NCBI GenBank assembly: GCA_964593705.1
Contig: CAZQIV010000050.1
Coordinates: 1-42,705 of the forward strand
Direction of reading: 5' to 3'
DNA length: 42,705 nucleotides
DNA from: SABY01 sp964593705
GTDB lineage: Bacteria > Bacteroidota > Bacteroidia > Bacteroidales > 4484-276
Positions 1 to 6,086 of this stretch are shown piece by piece. The notes beneath the pieces were generated by a model that saw only the letters and a list, made by a program, of their open reading frames with translations, was not told the DNA's origin and did not search any database. Position 1 is the stretch's first letter. Each line of letters begins with the position of its first letter. The position numbers were made by a program, and so were the translations under genes.

Positions 1-6
1 GCCACC

Positions 7-112
7 AAGGCACTACATTTTTCCCTGAGAGAAAAAAGCCTTTCAGGGAAAAAACCGCAGCATAAATATCGTTAACATGTTAGCATTAGTTGTTTTCTAA
101 GAGCCTAAGTTA
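7..112. repeat. Left copy of ~106-bp direct repeat flanking the accessory block
   Basis: This segment aligns without gaps to 12745-12850 (constant offset 12738), with about nine mismatches. It contains a hairpin and a short TAACATGTTA palindrome. It ends about 12 bp beyond the 3' end of the Fic gene. The matching copy lies just before the sulfotransferase promoter, so the two copies bracket every accessory gene in between. It may be an ancient duplication, a paired insertion boundary or a dispersed intergenic repeat. The 8% divergence argues against a recent target-site duplication. Confidence 0.8.
18..53. terminator. Hairpin terminator inside the left direct repeat
   Basis: Arms TTTTTCCCTGA (18-28) and TCAGGGAAAAA (43-53) pair perfectly around a 14-nt loop. 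The stem is flanked by A and T runs, so it could terminate transcription on either strand. For the minus strand it lies downstream of the Fic gene stop. The right repeat has the same hairpin at 12756-12791. Confidence 0.6.
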
Positions 113-124
113 AACGGGAACAAG

Positions 125-1225
125 TTATTTTAATTCGTAATTTGTGCTTCGACCACCACTGGTTTCCTTTTTCAATATATTTTTCTTTATCAAATCCTGA
201 ATATCTCTTAATGCTGTATCTTGCGAACATTTATTAATCTTCCCCCATTTTGAGCTAGTCAGCTTTCCTTCAAATCCATCAAGAAGTCTATTTATTATTT
301 TTTGCTGTCTCTCATTTAAAATGGTAGTGGAATGTACCTTCCAAAACTCAGCTTTATAGAGTATTTTCGACAAAATTTCTGCTGTTGAATCAATTGCATT
401 TATCAAACATTGCAAAAACCATAAAATCCATTCCGTAATATCCGAATTGCCTTTTTGTGTTTTTTCAAGTTTTTCGTAATACTGTTTCCGCTCAACTCTA
501 TTTTGGGCTGACATACTGTAAAACCGCCTGATACTTTTGTTTGAACGTGCTAACATCATATCAGTGATAGCCCTGGTTATGCGCCCATTTCCATCATCGA
601 AAGGATGTGTTGTTACAAACCAGAGGTGAGCTATTGCTGCTTTCAGGACTAAATCTATGTCATTATCATTTTCAAACCACTGTAGAAATTTTTCCATTTC
701 TGGTTCTATCTTGTCAGAATCTGGTGCTTGGTAATGAACTTTTTCTTTCCCCATAGGGCCGGAGACTACTTGCATAGGCCCGGATGTATCTTTTCTCCAG
801 TTGGCTACAGTTATTTTATAAAGATTACTCCAGCCCGAGGGAAACAGTGCAGCGTGCCATCCAAACAATCGTTCTTTTGTTAAAGGCAAGTCATAGCGTT
901 GCGTGGCATCAAGCATCATATCAACAATACCCTCAACGTAACGTTCTGATTCTACTGCTCCGGCAATGTCAATCCCAAGTCGTTTTGCAATGGATGAACG
1001 TACTTGTTCTTTTTCTAAATACTCGCCTTCAATTTCAGAAGATTTCAAAACATCCAGGGTAAGCGTGTTCAACACGGCTTCATTTTGTAAATCAAAGCCT
1101 AAAGATTCCATTTTCCCAAGAAGTTTTCCTTGCAGATTCCTTGCTTCTCCAAGCTTTAACATCACCTGTTTATTATCCCAGGTAAAGTTTGTCCAGTTTT
1201 CCTTTTGGTGTATATAAACTTTCAT
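125..1225 (-). CDS. Fic family protein (AMPylase type) with N-terminal inhibitory motif and C-terminal winged helix
   Basis: The core motif HPFDDGNGRITR (about residues 207-218) matches the Fic consensus HPFxxGNGRxxR; its histidine is the catalytic base for transfer of AMP from ATP to target hydroxyls. SSEIEG (about 62-67) fits the (S/T)xxxE(G/N) inhibitory helix, so this looks like a class II, self-inhibited Fic. The last ~60 residues, after NERQQKIINRLL, look like a winged helix, suggesting DNA binding and possibly autoregulation. An upstream in-frame TTG at 1246 exists, but the ATG at 1225 (366 aa) is preferred because a TATATTTG -7 box ends about 18 nt before it. The gene lies at the left end of the cassette-like array. 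Target unknown. Confidence 0.85.
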   Translation of the reverse strand: MKVYIHQKENWTNFTWDNKQVMLKLGEARNLQGKLLGKMESLGFDLQNEAVLNTLTLDVLKSSEIEGEYLEKEQVRSSIAKRLGIDIAGAVESERYVEGIVDMMLDATQRYDLPLTKERLFGWHAALFPSGWSNLYKITVANWRKDTSGPMQVVSGPMGKEKVHYQAPDSDKIEPEMEKFLQWFENDNDIDLVLKAAIAHLWFVTTHPFDDGNGRITRAITDMMLARSNKSIRRFYSMSAQNRVERKQYYEKLEKTQKGNSDITEWILWFLQCLINAIDSTAEILSKILYKAEFWKVHSTTILNERQQKIINRLLDGFEGKLTSSKWGKINKCSQDTALRDIQDLIKKNILKKETSGGRSTNYELK

Positions 1226-1227
1226 TG

Positions 1228-1318
1228 TCCGCAAATTATGCGACAAATATACAATTTATTCTCCGCAGCATTTTTTTCTCCGCAAATTATGCTCTGATTA
1301 CCGGGCTTAATCTCCGCA
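1228..1318 (-). promoter_or_regulatory. Promoter and repeated operator-like motifs of the fic gene
   Basis: A perfect -7 box, TATATTTG on the minus strand (plus 1244-1251), lies just upstream of the fic ATG. A 14-bp motif TCCGCAAATTATGC occurs twice (1228-1241 and 1279-1292). A shorter CTCCGCA recurs at 1261-1267, 1278-1284 and 1312-1318. Because the Fic protein seems to end in a winged helix, these repeats could be its own operator. That link is inference. Confidence 0.5.
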
Positions 1319-1345
1319 TTTGTTGGGTTTTGATTTGCTTGGGGG

Positions 1346-1532
1346 GCGTTCCGCAAATATGGCTCGCAGCCATTCACTTGCAGGATGGTTTTTAGAGATT
1401 CATAAGTTTCCTTTTCTCCCGATAGCTCCCGTCCCGATAGCTCCCGATGGCTATCGGGGCGGGAGCTATCGGGACGGGATCATTTTTCCAGATGCCCGCT
1501 AACCAACTGTGTGCCATGATTTGCTGTTGTGG
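1346..1532. repeat. Family I palindromic repeat, copy A
   Basis: Copy A lies between fic and the first toxin-antitoxin module. Its two ends are imperfect inverted repeats: GCAAAT-ATGGC at the left pairs with GCCAT-(G)-ATTTGC at the right, leaving one unpaired base. The centre is a variable hairpin rich in CCCGATAGC/GCTATCGGG units, here expanded. Conserved blocks shared with the other copies are GGCTCGCAGCC, TTCACTTGCAGG, GGATCATTTTTCCAGA and TGTGTGCCATGATTTGCTG. It is read as a candidate attC-like recombination site, although the canonical R' GTT triplet is not conserved at the expected place. Confidence 0.65.
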
Positions 1533-1552
1533 GATGTATTTAGTTTTTTAGG

Positions 1553-1852
1553 CTACATGAAAGTCAGCCCAATTTTTCGATTAAGTCCTGTTTCAAAAAT
1601 TCTGATTAAAGTTGAAAGCTGAATGTTTCCTTTTGCATTCTCAATTTTTGAAATGTAACTTTTCTTAGTACCAGCTTTCTCGGCTAACTGTTGCTGAGTA
1701 AGTTTTGCTTCTCTCCTTGCTTCTTTTAGCATTTCACTCACAATGAACATTTGGGCATTCTCTTCGTATTCGTTTCGAGTCTCTGACCCAATCTTACCAT
1801 GCTCAAGTTCAATTAATTCATCAAATGTTCTTATTCCATTATAGTGTTTCAT
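1553..1852 (-). CDS. HigA-like XRE-family antitoxin (module 1)
   Basis: This 99-aa protein has a Cro/C1-type helix-turn-helix in its C-terminal half: LTQQQLAEKAGTKKSYISKIENA, then LSTLIRIFE (cited in parts). It should neutralise the upstream toxin and bind the module's operator. The start ATG at 1852 is chosen because it overlaps the toxin stop in the arrangement ATGAAACACTATAA, giving translational coupling. An in-frame ATG at 1882 would extend it by 10 residues with no domain support. The toxin-first order is typical of HigBA modules. Confidence 0.85.
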   Translation of the reverse strand: MKHYNGIRTFDELIELEHGKIGSETRNEYEENAQMFIVSEMLKEARREAKLTQQQLAEKAGTKKSYISKIENAKGNIQLSTLIRIFETGLNRKIGLTFM

Positions 1853-2192
1853 GATTAGTTTTTTTCTTTTCAAAATATTCATATTTCAATTTCATTGCTT
1901 TTTCAATCTCCTTCTTTGGTGTTTTATTTGTCTTTTTTTGGAAACCATTGAAGAGAACTATTAGTTTTCCTCTATCAAAACAACAGAATACCCGATAAAT
2001 GTTAGATTGAAATTCAATTCTTATTTCAAAAAGTCCTTCAAAACCAGTTATTGGTGCTAAGAACTTTTTAGGGACCATTTCAACTTGTTTGATTAATTCA
2101 AATACATATTGAAACTTCGATTTAATACTGGAATCAAGACCTTTGTAGAAGTCGATAAAGTAATTTTCGTAAAAAATTATTTTTCTACTCAT
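1839..2192 (-). CDS. HigB/RelE-superfamily toxin, phage Gp49-like (module 1)
   Basis: This 117-aa basic protein has the Gp49/HigB pattern: an N-terminal helical pair, then GLFEIRIEF, IYRVFCCFDRGKLIVLFNGFQKK and a Lys-rich helix TPKKEIEKA. Family members are ribosome-dependent mRNA interferases that halt translation until inhibited by HigA. Its 3' end overlaps the antitoxin start by 14 nt. A second, diverged toxin of the same family lies at 4241-4585. Confidence 0.85.
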   Translation of the reverse strand: MSRKIIFYENYFIDFYKGLDSSIKSKFQYVFELIKQVEMVPKKFLAPITGFEGLFEIRIEFQSNIYRVFCCFDRGKLIVLFNGFQKKTNKTPKKEIEKAMKLKYEYFEKKKTNHETL

Positions 2193-2196
2193 GGCG

Positions 2197-2218
2197 TAAA
2201 GTTATCATAAAAGATAAC
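2197..2218 (-). promoter_or_regulatory. Operator palindrome and promoter of TA module 1
   Basis: GTTATC-ATAAAA-GATAAC (2201-2218) is a perfect 6-bp inverted repeat directly upstream of the toxin start. It overlaps a TAACTTTA sequence on the minus strand, close to the TAnnTTTG -7 consensus. This is the expected site for autorepression by HigA or the HigBA complex. The binding is inferred. Confidence 0.5.
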
Positions 2219-2274
2219 AACATCAATTTTTTTCTTCTGGATATTGATGGGTTGTTTCTGGATTTTATGCCCCA

Positions 2275-2440
2275 CGTTTCGCAAAGATGGCTCGCAACCG
2301 TTCACTTGCATGGTGGTTTTTAATGATTCGTATGTTTCTATTTTTCCCGATAGCTCCCGTCCCGATAGCTCCCGATGGCTATCGGGATCATTTTTCCAGA
2401 CGACCGCTAACCCGCTGTGTGCCATGATTTGCTGTCGTGG
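2275..2440. repeat. Family I palindromic repeat, copy B
   Basis: Copy B lies between TA module 1 and the AAA ATPase gene. It has the family ends (TTTCGCAAAGATGGCTCGC at the left, TGTGTGCCATGATTTGCTG at the right) and the central CCCGATAGC/GCTATCGGG hairpin. Open frames crossing it on both strands are by-products of the palindrome. Confidence 0.65.
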
Positions 2441-2453
2441 TCAGTAGTTATTC

Positions 2454-3692
2454 TTACTTTTCATCCCTGTCAAGTAGCCAGTTAAAAACGTTCAAATGTC
2501 TTATACCGCTTCTGTTTTGTGTAAAAGAATCTGTGGTGAGTAAAAATTTAGGGTAATTGTCGTTGATTTTTTCTAATGCACCAAACTCTCTTTCTGCTGT
2601 ATTTTCACTCGTCATTTGCCAGGCAACCTGATAGTATTCAATGTCGCCTGTCGTGGTTTTGCACACAAAGTCAACTTCATTGTTTCGTGTTGTACCTGTC
2701 CAAATTTTGTTGCCCCTGCGAAGCAGTTCAAGATAAACAACATTTTCTAATATATGTCCTCTGTCCGTAGTGCGTTCTTTTCCCGCCAAAATGTTGAGCA
2801 AACCTGCATCAACTAAATAGTATTTTTCTTGAGTTGCCAACTGTTTTTTACCTTTTAAATCGAAGCGGTTTACTTTGTAAAATATAAAGCTTGCTACTAA
2901 ATATTCCAAGTATTTTTCAACGGTGGTATTGTGTGTGTTTTGTCCGTCTTGTTTTAATGCTTTTGCAATATTACCGGGCGAAAGCGGGTTTCCAATGTTG
3001 GAAGCTACAAATTTTGTAATGTTGCCAAATGCTCGTTTATCGTTTATTTGGTGTCGTTGTGTGATGTCTTTTTCTATAATAGTGGCGTAAATGGCTTCTA
3101 AGTACTCGTATATCTTATCGAAACCGCCCTCACGCAATTCAACACCTTTAGGCAATGATGTTTCGTTTACATAGTCAAAGAACAGGGCTTCATAATTGAG
3201 GTATTTGTTCGATGTGTCGATTGTGCGGGCCGATAAGTATTCTTTGAATGAAAAAGGCAAAATAGAAATTTTGATGTAGCGACCACTTAAAAGCGTTGCT
3301 AATTCACCTGACAGCAAAAAAGCGTTTGAGCCTGTGATGTAAACATCTATATTAGGTTTTACAAACAAACCGTCCACCAAACGCTCAAACTCGTTAACAT
3401 TTTGCACCTCATCTAAAAAAACATAGCAGGGCTTTGACAAATCTAACTGACTGATGATGTGTGCATACAAAGCATCTAAGTCGTTAAGAAATTTGCGTAG
3501 TTCAAAATCTTCAAAGTTTAAAAACACTATTTGTCTGGCTTGCACCCTCATTTGCAATAGCGTTTGACGATAAAGTTCAAACAAGGTGCTTTTGCCGCTT
3601 CTGCGTAAGCCGCTCACCACTTTTATAAGGTCTTTATCTTTGTATGCCAATAATTTGCTAATGTATTCTTTACGATTTGTGTAATTACTCAT
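2454..3692 (-). CDS. AAA-family ATPase with C-terminal DUF4143 domain
   Basis: This 412-aa protein starts with a P-loop ATPase domain: Walker A GLRRSGKS (28-35), Walker B YVFLDE (about 90-95) and the sensor-like YITGSNA. The C-terminal part, from about residue 225, has features of DUF4143, including the GNIAKALKQDG winged-helix-like stretch, KYYLVDAGLLN and LENVVYLELLRRG, then NEVDFV, a nuclease-fold-like motif. The family is widespread and often mobile, and its substrate is unknown. It sits between Family I repeats B and C as a stand-alone unit with its own promoter. Confidence 0.85.
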   Translation of the reverse strand: MSNYTNRKEYISKLLAYKDKDLIKVVSGLRRSGKSTLFELYRQTLLQMRVQARQIVFLNFEDFELRKFLNDLDALYAHIISQLDLSKPCYVFLDEVQNVNEFERLVDGLFVKPNIDVYITGSNAFLLSGELATLLSGRYIKISILPFSFKEYLSARTIDTSNKYLNYEALFFDYVNETSLPKGVELREGGFDKIYEYLEAIYATIIEKDITQRHQINDKRAFGNITKFVASNIGNPLSPGNIAKALKQDGQNTHNTTVEKYLEYLVASFIFYKVNRFDLKGKKQLATQEKYYLVDAGLLNILAGKERTTDRGHILENVVYLELLRRGNKIWTGTTRNNEVDFVCKTTTGDIEYYQVAWQMTSENTAEREFGALEKINDNYPKFLLTTDSFTQNRSGIRHLNVFNWLLDRDEK

Positions 3693-3696
3693 AGTG

Positions 3697-3704
3697 CAAA
3701 TGTA
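3697..3704 (-). promoter_or_regulatory. -7 box of the AAA ATPase gene, very close to the start codon
   Basis: TACATTTG on the minus strand matches TAnnTTTG exactly and ends 4 nt before the ATG at 3692. With usual Bacteroidota spacing, transcription would begin at or next to the start codon, so the mRNA may be leaderless or nearly so. Inferred from sequence only. Confidence 0.4.
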
Positions 3705-3711
3705 CTAACTA

Positions 3712-3750
3712 AATCATTAAAACTTGCAGATAATGCAAGTTTTAATGATT
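3712..3750. repeat. Perfect 17-bp hairpin upstream of the AAA ATPase gene
   Basis: Arms 3712-3728 and 3734-3750 are exact reverse complements around the loop GATAA. The hairpin lies just upstream of the promoter box. It could terminate minus-strand read-through from the preceding TA module or serve as an operator. Its AT-rich stem lacks a clean T tract on the minus strand, so the role is open. Confidence 0.55.
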
Positions 3751-3809
3751 CGGATGAACTTTTCAATCATCTTCAGTTGCTGTTCGGTCGTCCCTACCAT
3801 TGGCAATAA

Positions 3810-3933
3810 CGTTCCGCAAAGTTGGCTCTCAGCCGCCCACTTGCAGTAAGGTTTTTAGTGAAACGTATGTTTCCTTTTCTACTCATTTTTCTATAAAACC
3901 GCAAACCGGCTGTGGGCTATATTTGCTGTTTCC
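3810..3933. repeat. Family I palindromic repeat, copy C (shortest)
   Basis: Copy C lies between the AAA ATPase and TA module 2. It keeps both ends (GTTCCGCAAAGTTGGCTCTC and GGCTGTGGGCTATATTTGCTG) but lacks the central CCCGATAGC hairpin. The centre is therefore dispensable and the terminal arms are the conserved part, as expected for a site recognised through its stem. Confidence 0.65.
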
Positions 3934-3948
3934 ATCCGTAGTTTATTA

Positions 3949-4239
3949 TTATCCAATCGAAATATTTAATTGTTTTCCTAATCCAATCTCGATCAATTTA
4001 TAATAAGTTGAAATTTGAATATCACTTTGTCCCCTTTCAATTCTAGAAATGTAGCTTTTTTTTGTTCCGGTTCTTTGTGCCAATTCATCTTGAGTTATCA
4101 TTGCATCGTTTCTTGCCACTTTAAGCATAGCTCCAAGTCGAAATGCTAAAGAATCAGCATCATATTTGTCTCTGGATGCAGTTCCTTTTTCACCATATTT
4201 TTCTAATAAAACATCTTCAAAATCTGTAATATTCTTCAT
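3949..4239 (-). CDS. HigA-like XRE-family antitoxin (module 2)
   Basis: A Cro/C1-type helix-turn-helix spans ITQDELAQRTGTKKSYISRI, followed by DIQISTYYKLIEIGLG. The TGTKKSYIS core is shared with the module 1 antitoxin, so the two are paralogues. Two starts are possible. ATG 4239 (96 aa) follows the toxin stop after one base and has GGAGGG about 8 nt upstream. ATG 4254 (101 aa) overlaps the toxin end. The former is preferred; either keeps the coupling. Confidence 0.85.
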   Translation of the reverse strand: MKNITDFEDVLLEKYGEKGTASRDKYDADSLAFRLGAMLKVARNDAMITQDELAQRTGTKKSYISRIERGQSDIQISTYYKLIEIGLGKQLNISIG

Positions 4240-4240
4240 T

Positions 4241-4585
4241 TTATTTCCCTCCATATTTTTCGTTTATATATTCTTTTTTCAATTTCTCTGCCATTTTAAT
4301 TTCCTTTCTTGGAGTCTTCTGAGATTTTTTGAGAAAACAATTTGTCAAAACAACTAATTGTCCTTTATCGAAGAAACAAAGAATTCTAATATTTTTAAAA
4401 GTTGTAATTACACGTATTTCAGAAATCCCATTTGTGTTTTCCAGATTTTTAAAAAATTTCTCAGGAATTTGTTTTTCGAATCTCACCAAATCTAATACAT
4501 ATTCAATTTTTTCTTGCACTTTTAATTCTTGCGATTTATAAAAATCAACGAAGTAAGTTTTGTAAGAAACAATTTTTCTAATCAT
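4241..4585 (-). CDS. HigB/RelE-superfamily toxin, phage Gp49-like (module 2)
   Basis: This 114-aa protein has the same layout as the module 1 toxin: a YKTYFVDFYKS N-terminus, a central ISEIRVITTFKNIRILCFFDKGQ stretch (cited in parts), then VVLTNCFLKKSQKTPRKEI. It is a predicted mRNA interferase inhibited by the downstream antitoxin. The two toxins are clearly related but diverged, so cross-neutralisation is not assured. Confidence 0.85.
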   Translation of the reverse strand: MIRKIVSYKTYFVDFYKSQELKVQEKIEYVLDLVRFEKQIPEKFFKNLENTNGISEIRVITTFKNIRILCFFDKGQLVVLTNCFLKKSQKTPRKEIKMAEKLKKEYINEKYGGK

Positions 4586-4589
4586 TCGA

Positions 4590-4608
4590 CAAAGTTAACT
4601 AATTAGTT
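4590..4608 (-). promoter_or_regulatory. Promoter and operator palindrome of TA module 2
   Basis: TAACTTTG on the minus strand (plus 4590-4597) is a perfect -7 box 4 nt upstream of the ATG at 4585. The 12-bp palindrome AACTAATTAGTT (4597-4608) abuts it. The placement matches module 1 but the palindrome sequence differs, which fits separate autoregulation of each module. Confidence 0.5.
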
Positions 4609-4670
4609 TACGTGTTTCAAAATATTGATATTTTTTTTGTTGAGATATTATTCTTTTCTATGGTTGTCAG

Positions 4671-4812
4671 CGTTCCGCAAATATGGCTCGCAGCCGTTCA
4701 CTTGCAGGAAGTTTATTAAAAATTAGAATGTTTCCTTTTCTCCCGATAGCTATCGGGATCATTTTTCTATAAAACCGCTAACTGGCTGTGAGGCACGGTT
4801 TGCTGTTACGTG
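4671..4812. repeat. Family I palindromic repeat, copy D
   Basis: Copy D lies between TA module 2 and the PD-(D/E)XK gene. The left end CGTTCCGCAAATATGGCTCG is nearly identical to copy A. The right end has GGCTGTGAGGCACGGTTTGCTGTTACG (cited as GGCTGTGAGGCACGG and TTTGCTGTTACG), so TAAC is retained on the minus strand. The centre is a single TCCCGATAGCTATCGGGA palindrome. Confidence 0.65.
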
Positions 4813-4892
4813 GTCGTAGCCATTATTTTCTCGTAATGAAGCCAAGTTGTCTCATGGTTATTGTTGTTTACTAAAAAAAAATTCGGAAAGAC

Positions 4893-6071
4893 TTATTCCA
4901 AAAATTGTATAATCTCATTTAAAATGACTATTGAGTCAGCACAGTCCTCAATAAATTTTTCTCCTTTGCCAATTACTTTATGTTTTTCAAAAATTCTTGC
5001 AATACGCAATTCTACATAATCATATTTTTCCATCTTTTTAACGATGTAATCAAGGTCGTCATTTGTTATTTCTTGTCCTAAGGCGATTTGTGCAACAACA
5101 TCACTATCCCATTTAGAAGCTTGAATTTGGAAGCGTTTTCTTATAACATAATTAAAATCAGTGAGTTTTTCCAGAATTTTTTGAAATTTTTCTTTGTCAT
5201 TTTTAATTTTCTTAATCCCTTTTTGCGTAGGCTGATGACCTTCTATCTGGATGCCAATACTAAAATTATAAGCATTCATGATCACGCTTACATGAATTTG
5301 ATTTATTAGCTTACCATCACTAAATTTAATTGCACACCATACATGTTCTTTGTCCAGGTAGCCCATATGCAATTTGCAATCTTTGTAAAAATCACATTTT
5401 TGATCAATATTTTCTTTGGATTCATTTAAAAATTGTTCGAGCTTCTCTTTAACTCGTTTCCTCTCATCCTCCGCTATTATTGCGTTCTGATTATCTGTAA
5501 CCAGAAATGACTCAAAATCCCGATTCGTCCAACCTCTAAAAGGTATCATGTTTAATTCCTCCATAAAATTGATGTATTGTTTAGATAGAAAATTTGTTAT
5601 AGTATTTTCCGGATAAGTATTATCACTCTCTTTTATTATGAAGGTGGCGATCTCGGTCCAGGTTAAAAAGATAACATCACAATATTTCTGTTTAATTTCT
5701 TCTTTGTACTTTTCCTTGCTTATGTAAAGCAGATATCCTTCTATGTTGTCCAGGTGATTTTGAAGTTGACCACCATCAAAAGGAGCTACAAATTTTGATT
5801 CAATATAAATATCACATTCATTGGCACGAATGAGAGCATCTGGCCGACTTCCCGGAATTGCAACCTGTAAATCAAAAGTAACATTATCAGGAGAAATAAT
5901 TATACCAATGCTCTTTAAGAATTCCTTTAATAGGTTTTTATCTGAATGTTCAAATAAGTTGATCAAGGATTTTGTAATGTTATCTTCTAATTGTCGATCA
6001 GCTTGAGTTTGATCTACTGAAGCACCTCTATAGTACATGAAAATATTTCGATAAGGGCTTTGTTTTATCAT
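4893..6071 (-). CDS. PD-(D/E)XK-like nuclease family protein, unknown role
   Basis: The N-terminal third carries a nuclease-fold signature: RPDALI with D78, then YIESKF with E91 and K93, then GQLQNHL with Q102, matching the PD...ExK plus Q pattern. The remaining ~200 residues have a charged helical linker (DERKRVKEKLEQFLNES) and a C-terminal domain that I do not recognise. Similar architectures occur in restriction-like and phage-defence proteins, so a defence role is plausible but unproven. The start is 15 nt downstream of the ADP-ribosylglycohydrolase stop, so the two are probably cotranscribed. Confidence 0.65.
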   Translation of the reverse strand: MIKQSPYRNIFMYYRGASVDQTQADRQLEDNITKSLINLFEHSDKNLLKEFLKSIGIIISPDNVTFDLQVAIPGSRPDALIRANECDIYIESKFVAPFDGGQLQNHLDNIEGYLLYISKEKYKEEIKQKYCDVIFLTWTEIATFIIKESDNTYPENTITNFLSKQYINFMEELNMIPFRGWTNRDFESFLVTDNQNAIIAEDERKRVKEKLEQFLNESKENIDQKCDFYKDCKLHMGYLDKEHVWCAIKFSDGKLINQIHVSVIMNAYNFSIGIQIEGHQPTQKGIKKIKNDKEKFQKILEKLTDFNYVIRKRFQIQASKWDSDVVAQIALGQEITNDDLDYIVKKMEKYDYVELRIARIFEKHKVIGKGEKFIEDCADSIVILNEIIQFLE

Positions 6072-6086
6072 GTTTTAATTTGTTTG

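Noticed and set aside
784..1502. Plus-strand open frames inside and beside the fic gene
   Set aside because: They lie antisense to a gene with clear Fic motifs, and their products are low-complexity. The last one is built from the CCCGATAGC palindrome of repeat copy A.
2189..2447. Open frames on both strands across repeat copy B
   Set aside because: The sequence is a palindromic repeat shared with four other sites; the frames arise from the repeat.
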